The translations under genes were made by a program, and so were the position numbers. From contig NZ_CP092915.1 of assembly GCF_022557175.1 (NCBI RefSeq), positions 3,038,001 through 3,102,000 of the forward strand: a stretch of DNA of 64,000 nucleotides. The letters are read 5' to 3'. Positions 48,081 through 55,923 of the stretch are shown here, piece by piece (position 1 is the first letter of the stretch; each line of letters starts with the position of its first letter). The notes below the pieces were generated by a model that searched no databases, was not told the DNA's origin, and saw only the letters and a program-made list of their open reading frames with translations. The stretch comes from Mycolicibacterium sp. YH-1 (GTDB lineage: Bacteria > Actinomycetota > Actinomycetes > Mycobacteriales > Mycobacteriaceae).

Positions 48081-49292
48081 GTGCGCAGTCGCGTGGCACG
48101 TAGTGCATTTGCTCTCGGGAGCGCGGGCTTGGTCGTGTTGGCTGCCGCCGGCTGCAACCAGTCCTCTCCGGAGGAGAGCGCGTCGCAGTCCAACCTGAGG
48201 ATCGTCGAGCAGGTCCAGATCGACGAGAACGGCGCCGAGGTGAAGCCGGCGGAGGGAACCACCCCCGCCGACCCCAGGGGCGACGGGAAGGCGACATGCC
48301 CACCACTGTCCATCGCGATGGCTGGCGCTCTCAACGGGCCGGACGCCGCTCTGGGCATCAACATCGTCAACGGTGTGCAGTTGGCCATCGACCAGCACAA
48401 TGAGGCGAACCCGGGCTGCCAGGTGCAGTTGAAGAAGTTCGACACCGAGGGGGACCCGCAGAAGGCGACGGCGATCGCCCCTCAGATCGTCGACGACCAG
48501 TACACGATCGGTCTCGTCGGCCCGGCGTTCTCGGGTGAGACCAAGGCCACCGGCACCGTCTTCGACCAGGCCGGCCTGGTGGCGGCGACGGCGTCGGCGA
48601 CCAACCCCACGCTGAGTGAGAACGGCTGGCGGACCTTCTTCCGCGGCCTGGCCAACGACGCCGTGCAGGGCCCGTCGGTCGCCAACTATCTGAAGAACAC
48701 GCTGGGTCTGAAGAAGATCTGCGTGGTCGACGACAGCACCGACTACGGCCTCGGTCTGGCCACCGCCGTGCGCGAGACACTCGGCCCGGTGGCCGACTCG
48801 ACGTGCAACATCTCGGTCAAGAAGGGCGACAAGGACTTCTCCGCCGCGGTGACGCAGGTCAAGGGAGCCAACCCGGACGCGCTGTTCTTCGGCGGCTACT
48901 ACGCGGAGGCGGCGCCACTGGTCCAGCAGTTGAGGGACGGCGGCGTGACGGCAACGTTCGTCAGCGCCGACGGCTCCAAGGATCAGCAGTTCGTCGATCA
49001 GGCAGGCGAGTCCGCGAAGGACGCCCTGCTGTCCTGCCCCTGCGGTCCGGCCTCCGGGACGTTCGCCGAGGAGTACAAGAAGAAGTTCAACGTCGAGCCC
49101 GGCACCTACAGCACTGAGGGATACGACCTCGGCACGATTCTGGTGAAGGGCATCGACTCCGGTGCGATCACCCGACCGGCGCTGCTCGACTTCGTCCGCA
49201 ACTACAACGGTCAGGGCGTGGCCCGCAACTACCAGTGGACACCCACCGGGGAACTCACGACCAACCTGATCTGGATGTTCAAGGTTCAGTAG
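48081..49292 (+). CDS. livK: Branched-chain amino-acid ABC transporter, substrate-binding lipoprotein
   Basis: A 403-residue periplasmic-binding protein of the LivJ/LivK family. The signal peptide ends in the lipobox LAAAGC near residue 25. After a charged linker rich in Glu (about 30-70), PPLSIAMAGALNGPDAALG begins the fold, with VGPAFSGETKATG and SADGSKDQQFVDQAG as ligand-site segments. GTG 48081 has GGAGGTGAGAC upstream. It is followed by a strong terminator hairpin and then the membrane and ATPase genes. Substrate is probably Leu/Ile/Val or a similar compound; not proven. Confidence 0.9.
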   Translation: MRSRVARSAFALGSAGLVVLAAAGCNQSSPEESASQSNLRIVEQVQIDENGAEVKPAEGTTPADPRGDGKATCPPLSIAMAGALNGPDAALGINIVNGVQLAIDQHNEANPGCQVQLKKFDTEGDPQKATAIAPQIVDDQYTIGLVGPAFSGETKATGTVFDQAGLVAATASATNPTLSENGWRTFFRGLANDAVQGPSVANYLKNTLGLKKICVVDDSTDYGLGLATAVRETLGPVADSTCNISVKKGDKDFSAAVTQVKGANPDALFFGGYYAEAAPLVQQLRDGGVTATFVSADGSKDQQFVDQAGESAKDALLSCPCGPASGTFAEEYKKKFNVEPGTYSTEGYDLGTILVKGIDSGAITRPALLDFVRNYNGQGVARNYQWTPTGELTTNLIWMFKVQ

Positions 49293-49307
49293 AGATTCGA
49301 CGACGAG

Positions 49308-49346
49308 ACGCGTCCGGGACACCTCAGTCCCGGACGCGTTCTTGTT
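49308..49346 (+). terminator. Intrinsic terminator between livK and livH
   Basis: ACGCGTCCGGGAC (49308-49320), loop ACCTCA, GTCCCGGACGCGT (49327-49339) is a perfect 13-bp stem followed by TCTTGTT. It should stop or protect most transcripts at the end of livK. This would give more binding protein than transporter, a common arrangement in binding-protein operons. Confidence 0.8.
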
Positions 49347-49384
49347 GAAGTAGCCGCGTACTCGTCGCAAGGAGCCGCCCCAGG

Positions 49385-50422
49385 ATGCCGACCGATTGCA
49401 TGGGTCAGTACGTCTGCACCGCAGCCAACATCAACTTCAACGTCGACAACCTACTGAACGGCTTCTGGCAGTTCACGATCGACGGGTTGGCGTGGGGAGC
49501 CATCTACGCCCTCGTCGCGGTCGGATACACCCTGGTCTTCGGTGTGCTGCGGCTGATCAACTTCGCGCACTCCGAGATCTTCATGCTCGGAATGTTCGGT
49601 GCGTATTTCTGCCTCGATGTCATCCTGGGTTTCACCCCCAGCGGCAATGCCTACAACAAGGGCATCGCACTGACCGTCCTGTACCTCGGCATCGCCATGC
49701 TCTTCGCGATGCTGGTGTCCGGTTCTGCGGCAGTGGGTCTCGAGTTCGTCGCCTACCGACCCCTGCGAAGACGCAACGCACGTCCACTGACCTTCCTGAT
49801 CACCGCCATCGGAATGTCGTTCGTCCTGCAGGAGTTCGTGCACTTCATCCTGCCGCACCTGATCGACGGGTACGGCGGGTCGAACGCTCAACAGCCAATC
49901 GTCCTGGTGCAGCCCAAGACCCAGTTCACGATCTTCGGCGCCTCGGTGTCCAACGTCACGATCGTGATCGTCGTCGCCGCGCTCGTGCTGGCGCTGCTCA
50001 CCGACATGGCGCTCAACCGCACCAAGTTCGGCCGCGGTATCCGCGCCGTCGCACAGGATCCGACGACCGCGACGCTGATGGGTGTGTCCCGTGAGCGAAT
50101 CATCATGACCACCTTCCTGATCGGTGGCCTGCTCGCAGGCGCCGCCGCATTGCTCTACACGTTGAAGGTGCCGCAGGGGATCATCTACTCCGGCGGCTTC
50201 CTGCTGGGCATCAAGGCCTTCTCGGCTGCCGTGCTCGGTGGCATCGGCAACCTGCGTGGCGCGCTGCTCGGCGGGCTGCTGCTGGGCATCATGGAGAACT
50301 ACGGGCAGGCGGTGTTCGGCACCCAGTGGCGCGACGTCGTCGCCTTCGTCCTGCTGGTCCTGGTGCTATTGATCCGACCGACCGGCATACTCGGCGAGAG
50401 TCTCGGGAAGGCGAGAGCATGA
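49385..50422 (+). CDS. livH: Branched-chain amino-acid ABC transporter permease LivH
   Basis: A 345-residue permease with about eight helices. GLAWGAIYALVAVGYTLVFG and VLRLINFAHSEIFMLG form the family's opening, GFLLGIKAFSAAVLGGIGNL and GALLGGLLLGIMENYGQAV its closing part. The first about 25 residues are more polar and contain two Cys, not usual for the family. ATG 49385 is preceded by GGAGCCGCCCCAGG. Its stop overlaps the livM ATG by 4 bp. Confidence 0.92.
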   Translation: MPTDCMGQYVCTAANINFNVDNLLNGFWQFTIDGLAWGAIYALVAVGYTLVFGVLRLINFAHSEIFMLGMFGAYFCLDVILGFTPSGNAYNKGIALTVLYLGIAMLFAMLVSGSAAVGLEFVAYRPLRRRNARPLTFLITAIGMSFVLQEFVHFILPHLIDGYGGSNAQQPIVLVQPKTQFTIFGASVSNVTIVIVVAALVLALLTDMALNRTKFGRGIRAVAQDPTTATLMGVSRERIIMTTFLIGGLLAGAAALLYTLKVPQGIIYSGGFLLGIKAFSAAVLGGIGNLRGALLGGLLLGIMENYGQAVFGTQWRDVVAFVLLVLVLLIRPTGILGESLGKARA

Positions 50423-51627
50423 GCCGGCACAGCGAGAAGGGTTCGGAATCACCGAGCGGCCTGACCAGGAGCCTCCTCGCGCCGGGTGACGGTCTGCGGC
50501 AGTGGTGGGCGGGCCTGAGTCGGGTGCAGAAGTGGGGCTTCGGCGCCATCGGCTTCGGCCTGCTGGCGCTGCTGCCGCTCTACACCCCTGGATTCCTGGA
50601 CACGCCCGGTATCAGCTTCGGCGGAACGATGGCCCAGTTCTCGATGATCGCCATCATCGCGATCGGATTGAACGTGGTGGTCGGCCAGACGGGTCTGCTG
50701 GACCTCGGCTACGTCGGCTTCTATGCCGTTGGCGCCTACACGGTCGCGCTGCTCACCAGCCCGGACAGCCCGTGGAACATCATGGGGCTGGGCGGGTTCT
50801 TCAGCTCCGACTGGGCGTGGCTGTCGTGCGTGCCGTTGGCGATGGCGGTCACCGCGTTCGCCGGGCTCATCCTCGGCACGCCGACGCTCCGTCTACGCGG
50901 CGACTACCTGGCCATCGTGACGCTCGGGTTCGGCGAGATCATCCGACTACTCGCCGACAACCTGGCCGACATCACCAACGGTCCCCGCGGACTCAACCAG
51001 ATCGCGTACCCGCGCCTGGGGGAGAAGGAGGGCCTGCCCGAGGGTGTGTTCTCCAACGGGAACTCGGCCGGTGACGCCAATTACGGCACGTGGTGGTTCT
51101 GGCTGGGGCTGGTCCTGATGGTCGGGATCCTGCTGCTGGTCGGCAACCTGGAACGCAGCCGGGTCGGACGTGCCTGGGTGGCGATCCGCGAGGACGAGGA
51201 CGCCGCAGAGGTGATGGGCGTCAACACGTTCCGGTTCAAATTGTGGGCCTTCGTGATCGGTGCGGCCATCGGCGGACTGTCCGGTGCGCTCTACGCCGGG
51301 CAGGTGCAGTACGTCGCACCGCCGACGTTCAACATCATCAACTCGATGCTGTTCCTGTGCGCGGTGGTGCTCGGTGGGCAGGGCAACAAGCTGGGTGTCA
51401 TCTTCGGTGCGTTCATCATCGTCTACCTGCCGAACCGCCTCTTGGGAGTGGAGTTCCTCGGGGTCAACCTGGGTGACCTGAAGTACCTGTTCTTCGGGCT
51501 GGCGCTCGTGGTGCTGATGATCTTCCGTCCGCAGGGCCTGTTCCCGGTGCGACAGCAGTTGTTGGCCTACGGCAAGTCCGCGAAGAACCTGTTGCGCAAC
51601 GCCGACGAGTCGAAGGCGGCAGCATGA
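50419..51627 (+). CDS. livM: Branched-chain amino-acid ABC transporter permease LivM
   Basis: A 402-residue permease. About 40 N-terminal polar residues precede the first helix. Family motifs are GLNVVVGQTGLLDLGYVGFY, GTPTLRLRGDYLAIVTLGFG and EIIRLLADN; the EAA-like loop is AWVAIREDEDAAEVMGVN. The ATG overlaps livH and the stop overlaps livG by 4 bp each. The longer frame into livH is rejected. Confidence 0.93.
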   Translation: MSRHSEKGSESPSGLTRSLLAPGDGLRQWWAGLSRVQKWGFGAIGFGLLALLPLYTPGFLDTPGISFGGTMAQFSMIAIIAIGLNVVVGQTGLLDLGYVGFYAVGAYTVALLTSPDSPWNIMGLGGFFSSDWAWLSCVPLAMAVTAFAGLILGTPTLRLRGDYLAIVTLGFGEIIRLLADNLADITNGPRGLNQIAYPRLGEKEGLPEGVFSNGNSAGDANYGTWWFWLGLVLMVGILLLVGNLERSRVGRAWVAIREDEDAAEVMGVNTFRFKLWAFVIGAAIGGLSGALYAGQVQYVAPPTFNIINSMLFLCAVVLGGQGNKLGVIFGAFIIVYLPNRLLGVEFLGVNLGDLKYLFFGLALVVLMIFRPQGLFPVRQQLLAYGKSAKNLLRNADESKAAA

Positions 51628-52478
51628 CCGACTCACCGATCGAAGAGCCGTTGATCGACGAGGAACTCGCCGCACTGCACCGCGACGTCCAGGTGGCCGA
51701 GGGTGAGAAGCTCTTGGAGACACATGATCTGACGGTGAAGTTCGGTGGGCTGACCGCTCTGGACGCTGTCACGTTCGACATCAAGCGCGGCGAGATCCTC
51801 GGATTGATCGGCCCGAACGGTGCGGGCAAGACAACGTGCTTCAACGCGATCACCGGCGTGTATCGGCCCACGTCGGGCACCGTGACCTTCGACGGCGCAC
51901 CGCTGGGCAAGATCAAGCGACACAAGATCACTCGCCGTGGTATCGCCAGAACCTTCCAGAACATCCGCCTGTGGGGCGAGATGACGGCGTTGGAGAACGT
52001 CGTCGTGGGCACCGACGCCCGGCACAAGACCTCGGTACCCGGCGCACTGGTCCGCACGCCGCGACACCGGCGCGAGGAGCGCGACGCCATCGAGCGCGCC
52101 GCGGCGCTGCTTCAGTTCGTGGGTATCGCGCACCGTGGCGAGGAGAAGGCCAAGAACCTGCCCTACGGGGACCAGCGGCGCCTGGAGATCGCCCGGGCAC
52201 TGGCCACCGAGCCGAAGCTGTTGTGCCTCGACGAGCCCGCCGCGGGCTTCAACCCGAGCGAGAAGTCCGCACTCATCGAGTTGATCCAGGCCATCCGCGA
52301 CGACGGATACACGGTGTTGCTCATCGAGCACGACATGCGGCTGGTCATGGGCGTCACCGATCGCATCGTGGTGTTGGAGTTCGGCCGCAAGATCGCCGAT
52401 GGGCTGCCCGCCGACATCCGCGAGAATCCCGCGGTGATCGCCGCCTACCTGGGAGTGCCCGATGACGAACTCGCCTGA
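51624..52478 (+). CDS. livG: Branched-chain amino-acid ABC transporter ATPase LivG
   Basis: ATPase of 284 residues. An N-terminal acidic extension of about 30 residues precedes the core. Walker A GPNGAGKTT, Q-loop ARTFQNIRLWGEM, a signature LPYGDQRRLEIARAL as is usual for LivG, Walker B KLLCLDEPAAGFNP and H-loop IEHDM are present. The C-terminal PAVIAAYLG is typical. The stop lies 17 bp into livF. Confidence 0.95.
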   Translation: MTDSPIEEPLIDEELAALHRDVQVAEGEKLLETHDLTVKFGGLTALDAVTFDIKRGEILGLIGPNGAGKTTCFNAITGVYRPTSGTVTFDGAPLGKIKRHKITRRGIARTFQNIRLWGEMTALENVVVGTDARHKTSVPGALVRTPRHRREERDAIERAAALLQFVGIAHRGEEKAKNLPYGDQRRLEIARALATEPKLLCLDEPAAGFNPSEKSALIELIQAIRDDGYTVLLIEHDMRLVMGVTDRIVVLEFGRKIADGLPADIRENPAVIAAYLGVPDDELA

Positions 52479-53229
52479 GACACTCGGGGCCGTCGAGCTG
52501 GACCCTCGGCCCGTCGTGCTTGAGGTGCGCGATGCGGTCGTGCACTACGGCAGAATCCAGGCGCTGCACGGGGTCTCGCTGATCGTCCACGAGGGCGAAC
52601 TGGTCACGCTGCTCGGCTCAAACGGTGCGGGCAAGACCACGATGATGCGGGCGATCTCCGGGTTGCGCCCACTGACGTCGGGCTCGGTGTGGTTCCACGG
52701 GCAGGACATCTCCAAGGTCAAGGCGCACCGCCGGGTCACCGACGGATTGATCCAGGCACCCGAGGGGCGTGGCATCTTCCCGGGTATGACGGTGGTCGAG
52801 AATATCGAGATGGGTTGCTACGGACGCAAGTTCGCGAACCGGAACGAGCACCGCGAGCGGATCGACTGGGTCTTCGAGACCTTCCCGCGGCTCGCGGAGC
52901 GGCGCAGCCAGGTCGGCGGCACGCTGTCCGGTGGTGAGCAGCAGATGCTGGCGATCGGACGAGCGTTGATGGCCCGGCCGCGGGTGCTGCTGCTGGATGA
53001 GCCGTCGATGGGCCTGGCGCCCATGGTGATCTCACAGATCTTCAAGATCATCTCCGAGATCAACTCGCAGGGCACCACGGTCCTGCTGGTCGAGCAGAAC
53101 GCCCAGCAGGCGCTGACTCGGTCCGACCGCGCCTACATCCTCGAGACCGGCCGCGTCACCCGCGAGGGCGTCGCGCGAGAACTGTTGAAGGATGACAGCA
53201 TTCGCGCCGCCTATCTCGGCGTCGCCTAG
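52462..53229 (+). CDS. livF: Branched-chain amino-acid ABC transporter ATPase LivF
   Basis: Second ATPase, 255 residues. Walker A GSNGAGKTT, Q-loop/PEGRGIFPGMTV, signature LSGGEQQMLAIGRAL, Walker B RVLLLDEPSMGLAP, H-loop VEQNAQQAL and C-terminal SIRAAYLG are standard LivF features. The gene ends the livKHMGF unit, which is followed by an inverted repeat. Confidence 0.95.
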   Translation: MTNSPETLGAVELDPRPVVLEVRDAVVHYGRIQALHGVSLIVHEGELVTLLGSNGAGKTTMMRAISGLRPLTSGSVWFHGQDISKVKAHRRVTDGLIQAPEGRGIFPGMTVVENIEMGCYGRKFANRNEHRERIDWVFETFPRLAERRSQVGGTLSGGEQQMLAIGRALMARPRVLLLDEPSMGLAPMVISQIFKIISEINSQGTTVLLVEQNAQQALTRSDRAYILETGRVTREGVARELLKDDSIRAAYLGVA

Positions 53230-53243
53230 CAACTACCGAGCGT

Positions 53244-53300
53244 CGAACGTGAAGTAGATGGTCAATTCTCGCGCGAAGGTCGACATCTAGTTCACGTTCG
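53244..53300. repeat. 17-bp inverted repeat after livF, arm repeated beyond DUF167
   Basis: The 53244-53260 arm begins CGAACGTGAAGTAGATG and its partner 53284-53300 matches in 16 of 17 positions, with a 23-bp spacer. A third related arm, CGAACGTGAGACTAG, lies at 53537-53551 over the end of the thiolase-like gene, so the DUF167 gene sits between oppositely oriented arms. It may be a transcription end for livF or part of a dispersed repeat family. Confidence 0.6.
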
Positions 53301-53310
53301 GCCGCGTAGG

Positions 53311-53529
53311 TCAGGTGACCCGGAAGCGCTTCACCCGCGCCGTGGCACCGGACACCAACTCCACCCGGCTGCGCGGAACCCCCAGATGCGCGGCAAGCAG
53401 TTTGGTGACGGCGTCGTTGGCCTTACCGTCCACGGCGCGCTCCGGCACATAGATGGTCAACTCGCCGTCGTCGCCGACCTCGACCAGCGGGCCTTTGCGG
53501 CTGCCGGGTTTGACGCGGACGGTGATCAT
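53311..53529 (-). CDS. DUF167 (YggU-like) small protein
   Basis: A 72-residue protein: VRVKPGSRKGPLVEV, the DGELTIYVPERAVDGKANDA core with the family GKAN motif, and SRVELVSGATARVKRFRV. DUF167 proteins have a small alpha/beta fold and unknown function. It starts at ATG 53529, 19 bp after the thiolase-like gene, and may be translated from the same message. It is framed by the inverted repeat arms noted above. Confidence 0.85.
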   Translation of the reverse strand: MITVRVKPGSRKGPLVEVGDDGELTIYVPERAVDGKANDAVTKLLAAHLGVPRSRVELVSGATARVKRFRVT

Positions 53530-53547
53530 CCAGAGCCGAACGTGAGA

Positions 53548-54750
53548 CTAGCGCGCGACGATCACCGATGACCCGTGGCCGAAGAGTCCCTGGTTGGCGG
53601 TGACGCCGACCGTGGCACCCTCGACCTGACGGCCGGTGGCCTGACCCTTCAACTGCCACGTGAGTTCGCAGACCTGTGCGATCGCCTGCGCCGGGATCGC
53701 CTCGCCGAAGCAGGCCAGGCCGCCCGACGGGTTCACCGGCACACGTCCGCCGATCGTGGTTGCGCCACTGCGTAGCAGCTGCTCGGCCTCACCCCTCGCA
53801 CAGAGGCCGAGATGCTCGTACCAGTCCAGTTCCAGTGCCGTCGAAAGGTCGTACACCTCGGCGAGGCTGACGTCCTCGGGTCCGATACCGGCCTCCGCGT
53901 AGGCGGCGTCCAGGATCTGGTCCTTGAAGACCCGCTCCGGTCCCGGCACCACCGCGGTGGAGTCGGTGGCGATATCGGGCAACTCGGGCAGATGCTGCGG
54001 GTAGCGCGGCGTCACCGTGCTGACCGCGCGCACCGACGGCACGCCCTCCAGCGAGCCCAGGTGCTTACGGGCGAAGTCGGCGCTGGCCACGATCAACGCG
54101 GCCGCCCCGTCGGAGGTGGCGCAGATGTCGAGCTGCCGCAACGGGTCGGAGACCACCGGGCTGGCCAGCACGTCCGCGATCGCGGATTCCTTGCGGTAGC
54201 GGGCATTCGGGTTCTGCAGGCCGTGGCGAGAGTTCTTGACCTTCACCTGGGCGAAGTCCTCGGCCGTCGCGCCGTACAGATCCATCCGGCGGCGGGCCAG
54301 CAGTGCGAAGTAGACGGGGTTCATCGCGCCGATGAGATGAAAGCGCTGCCAGTCCGGATCGTTCTTGCGCTCCCCGCCCACGGGCGCGAACGCCCCCTTC
54401 GGGGTTGTGTCGGCACCGATCACCAGGGCGACGTCGCAGAATCCGGCGAGGATCTGGGCGCGGGCGCTCTGCAGTGCCTGCGATCCGCTCGCGCAGGCGG
54501 CGTAGCTCGAGCTGACCGGGACGCCGTTCCAGCCCAACTTCTGGGCGAACGTCGACCCGGCGATGAAGCCGGGATACCCGTTGCGGATGGTGTCGGCGCC
54601 GGCCACGTACTGAATCTGGCGCCAGTCCAGGCCGGCCTCGGACAGCGCGGTGCGGGCGGCGACGACGCCGTACTCGGTGAAGTCGCGGCCCCACTTGCCC
54701 CAGGGGTGCATGCCGGCGCCAAGGATGTAGAGGGGTTCTGGCGCACTCAT
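53548..54750 (-). CDS. Lipid-transfer protein / SCP-x thiolase-like protein
   Basis: A 400-residue thiolase-superfamily protein, matching the M. tuberculosis Rv1627c position. The nucleophile-position cysteine is present as Cys86 in YAACASGSQAL. The later GHP histidine motif is replaced: NPSGGLACFGEAIPAQAIAQ has Glu-Ala where His-Pro is usual, and the C-terminal TANQGLFGHGSSVIVAR has no second catalytic cysteine. True thiolysis is therefore doubtful. It is encoded with a DUF35 protein by a 4-bp overlap, the layout of Ltp2-type aldolases acting on steroid side chains. ATG 54750 follows GGAGGATCGC. Confidence 0.85.
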   Translation of the reverse strand: MSAPEPLYILGAGMHPWGKWGRDFTEYGVVAARTALSEAGLDWRQIQYVAGADTIRNGYPGFIAGSTFAQKLGWNGVPVSSSYAACASGSQALQSARAQILAGFCDVALVIGADTTPKGAFAPVGGERKNDPDWQRFHLIGAMNPVYFALLARRRMDLYGATAEDFAQVKVKNSRHGLQNPNARYRKESAIADVLASPVVSDPLRQLDICATSDGAAALIVASADFARKHLGSLEGVPSVRAVSTVTPRYPQHLPELPDIATDSTAVVPGPERVFKDQILDAAYAEAGIGPEDVSLAEVYDLSTALELDWYEHLGLCARGEAEQLLRSGATTIGGRVPVNPSGGLACFGEAIPAQAIAQVCELTWQLKGQATGRQVEGATVGVTANQGLFGHGSSVIVAR

Positions 54751-55196
54751 GCGATCCTCCATGCGTAGACGCTCCGCACGAAGCCGTCCTCGTCGGTGTA
54801 GAGCGGCATCGTCGTCAGTTCCATCTCCATACCGACCTTGAGGTCGGCGGCGAGGGTGCCGTCGACGACCTTGCCCAGGATGATCAGGCCTTCCTCGGCC
54901 AGCTCCACCGCGGCGATGGCGAACGGCTCGAAGGGATCCTTGGCCGGATAGGGCGACGGCGGGGGATACCGGTTCTCGGTATAGCTCCACACCCTGCCGC
55001 GCCGCGACAGCGGCACCTGGTCGAGTTCGTCGCCGTCACACGCCGGGTTGGGGCAGTTATTGGCCCGCGGCGGGAAGACGTAGGTCGCGCACTGAGTGCA
55101 CTTCCCGGCGATGAGGTGGGTGTCTCCGGCGTCGTCGGTGGCGAACCACCCGTCGATGGCCGGTAGTTGCGACGCGGCGTCAGTAGCTCCTGGCAC
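54747..55196 (-). CDS. DUF35 OB-fold / zinc-ribbon acyl-CoA-associated protein
   Basis: A 149-residue protein with the DUF35 layout. The rubredoxin-like zinc ribbon has GKCTQCATYVFPP and NCPNPACDG with four cysteines, then an OB fold with GRVWSYTENRYPP and PFAIAAVELAEEGLIILGKV. DUF35 proteins bind CoA thioesters and partner thiolase-like enzymes. The gene overlaps its thiolase-like neighbour by 4 bp. GTG 55196 is the only suitable start. Confidence 0.87.
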   Translation of the reverse strand: MPGATDAASQLPAIDGWFATDDAGDTHLIAGKCTQCATYVFPPRANNCPNPACDGDELDQVPLSRRGRVWSYTENRYPPPSPYPAKDPFEPFAIAAVELAEEGLIILGKVVDGTLAADLKVGMEMELTTMPLYTDEDGFVRSVYAWRIA

Positions 55197-55245
55197 GAGT
55201 GCAGACTACGCGATCAAGGCGCCCGAACTGAAACGTGTTGCAGTT

Positions 55246-55923
55246 TCATCGGGCGGCCACGTCGAGCAGGATCCGTACCAGGTCGTCCGGGTTGTCCAGC
55301 ATCAGGTTGTGCCTACCGTCCAGTTCGTGGCAGGTCCAGCGGGGATCGTCACGGACCCGGTCGTAGGACTGGCGTAACGGGGATTCACCCGGCCAGTCCA
55401 GCGCGTACACGAAGTCACGCCGCCGAAACCGGTTCAGGTCCCCGGCGAGGCGCAGCGGCTGCATGACGGTCGCCAGTGGATGTGACGTCGCGCGGTCGTC
55501 GAAGAACGGCATCGGCGGCACACCGAAGCCGGTGTCGTCCACCTCGGTGTACCACTGTCGTTCCTCGTCGTTGACCACGTCCCAGCACGATTCCCCGTCG
55601 TACGGGACGATGGCGTCGAGGAACACCAGGGAGTCCACCCGCTCAGCGATGCGATCGGCGACCCCGGTGATCACCATGCCGCCGTAACTGTGTCCGACGA
55701 GGACGAGATCATCGCCAGCCGCCGCGTCGCAGGCGATCGCGGCGAGCACGTCGGTGATGTGCGTGTCGAGGTTGACCCCGCCCGGCAGCAGGTGCGCTCG
55801 TTCGGCCACGCCGGTCTGGGTGATCGCGAGAACATGGTGCCCGGCCACGCGCAACGACGCCGCGAGATCGTCGAAGCACCATCCGCCGTGGCACATTCCG
55901 GGGACGAGCACGAATGTGGTCAC
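55246..55923 (-). CDS. Alpha/beta hydrolase
   Basis: A 225-residue hydrolase of the methyl-esterase-like group. N-terminal VLVPGMCHGGWCFDDLA gives the oxyanion HG pair, the serine nucleophile is in LVGHSYGGMV, and the catalytic histidine in ELDGRHNLMLDNPDDLV. The acid is probably the Asp in SLVFLDAIVP or a later one. GTG 55923 overlaps the FAD monooxygenase stop by 4 bp, so the two are an operon. It might hydrolyse a ring-cleaved or ester product of that enzyme; not shown. Confidence 0.85.
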   Translation of the reverse strand: MTTFVLVPGMCHGGWCFDDLAASLRVAGHHVLAITQTGVAERAHLLPGGVNLDTHITDVLAAIACDAAAGDDLVLVGHSYGGMVITGVADRIAERVDSLVFLDAIVPYDGESCWDVVNDEERQWYTEVDDTGFGVPPMPFFDDRATSHPLATVMQPLRLAGDLNRFRRRDFVYALDWPGESPLRQSYDRVRDDPRWTCHELDGRHNLMLDNPDDLVRILLDVAAR

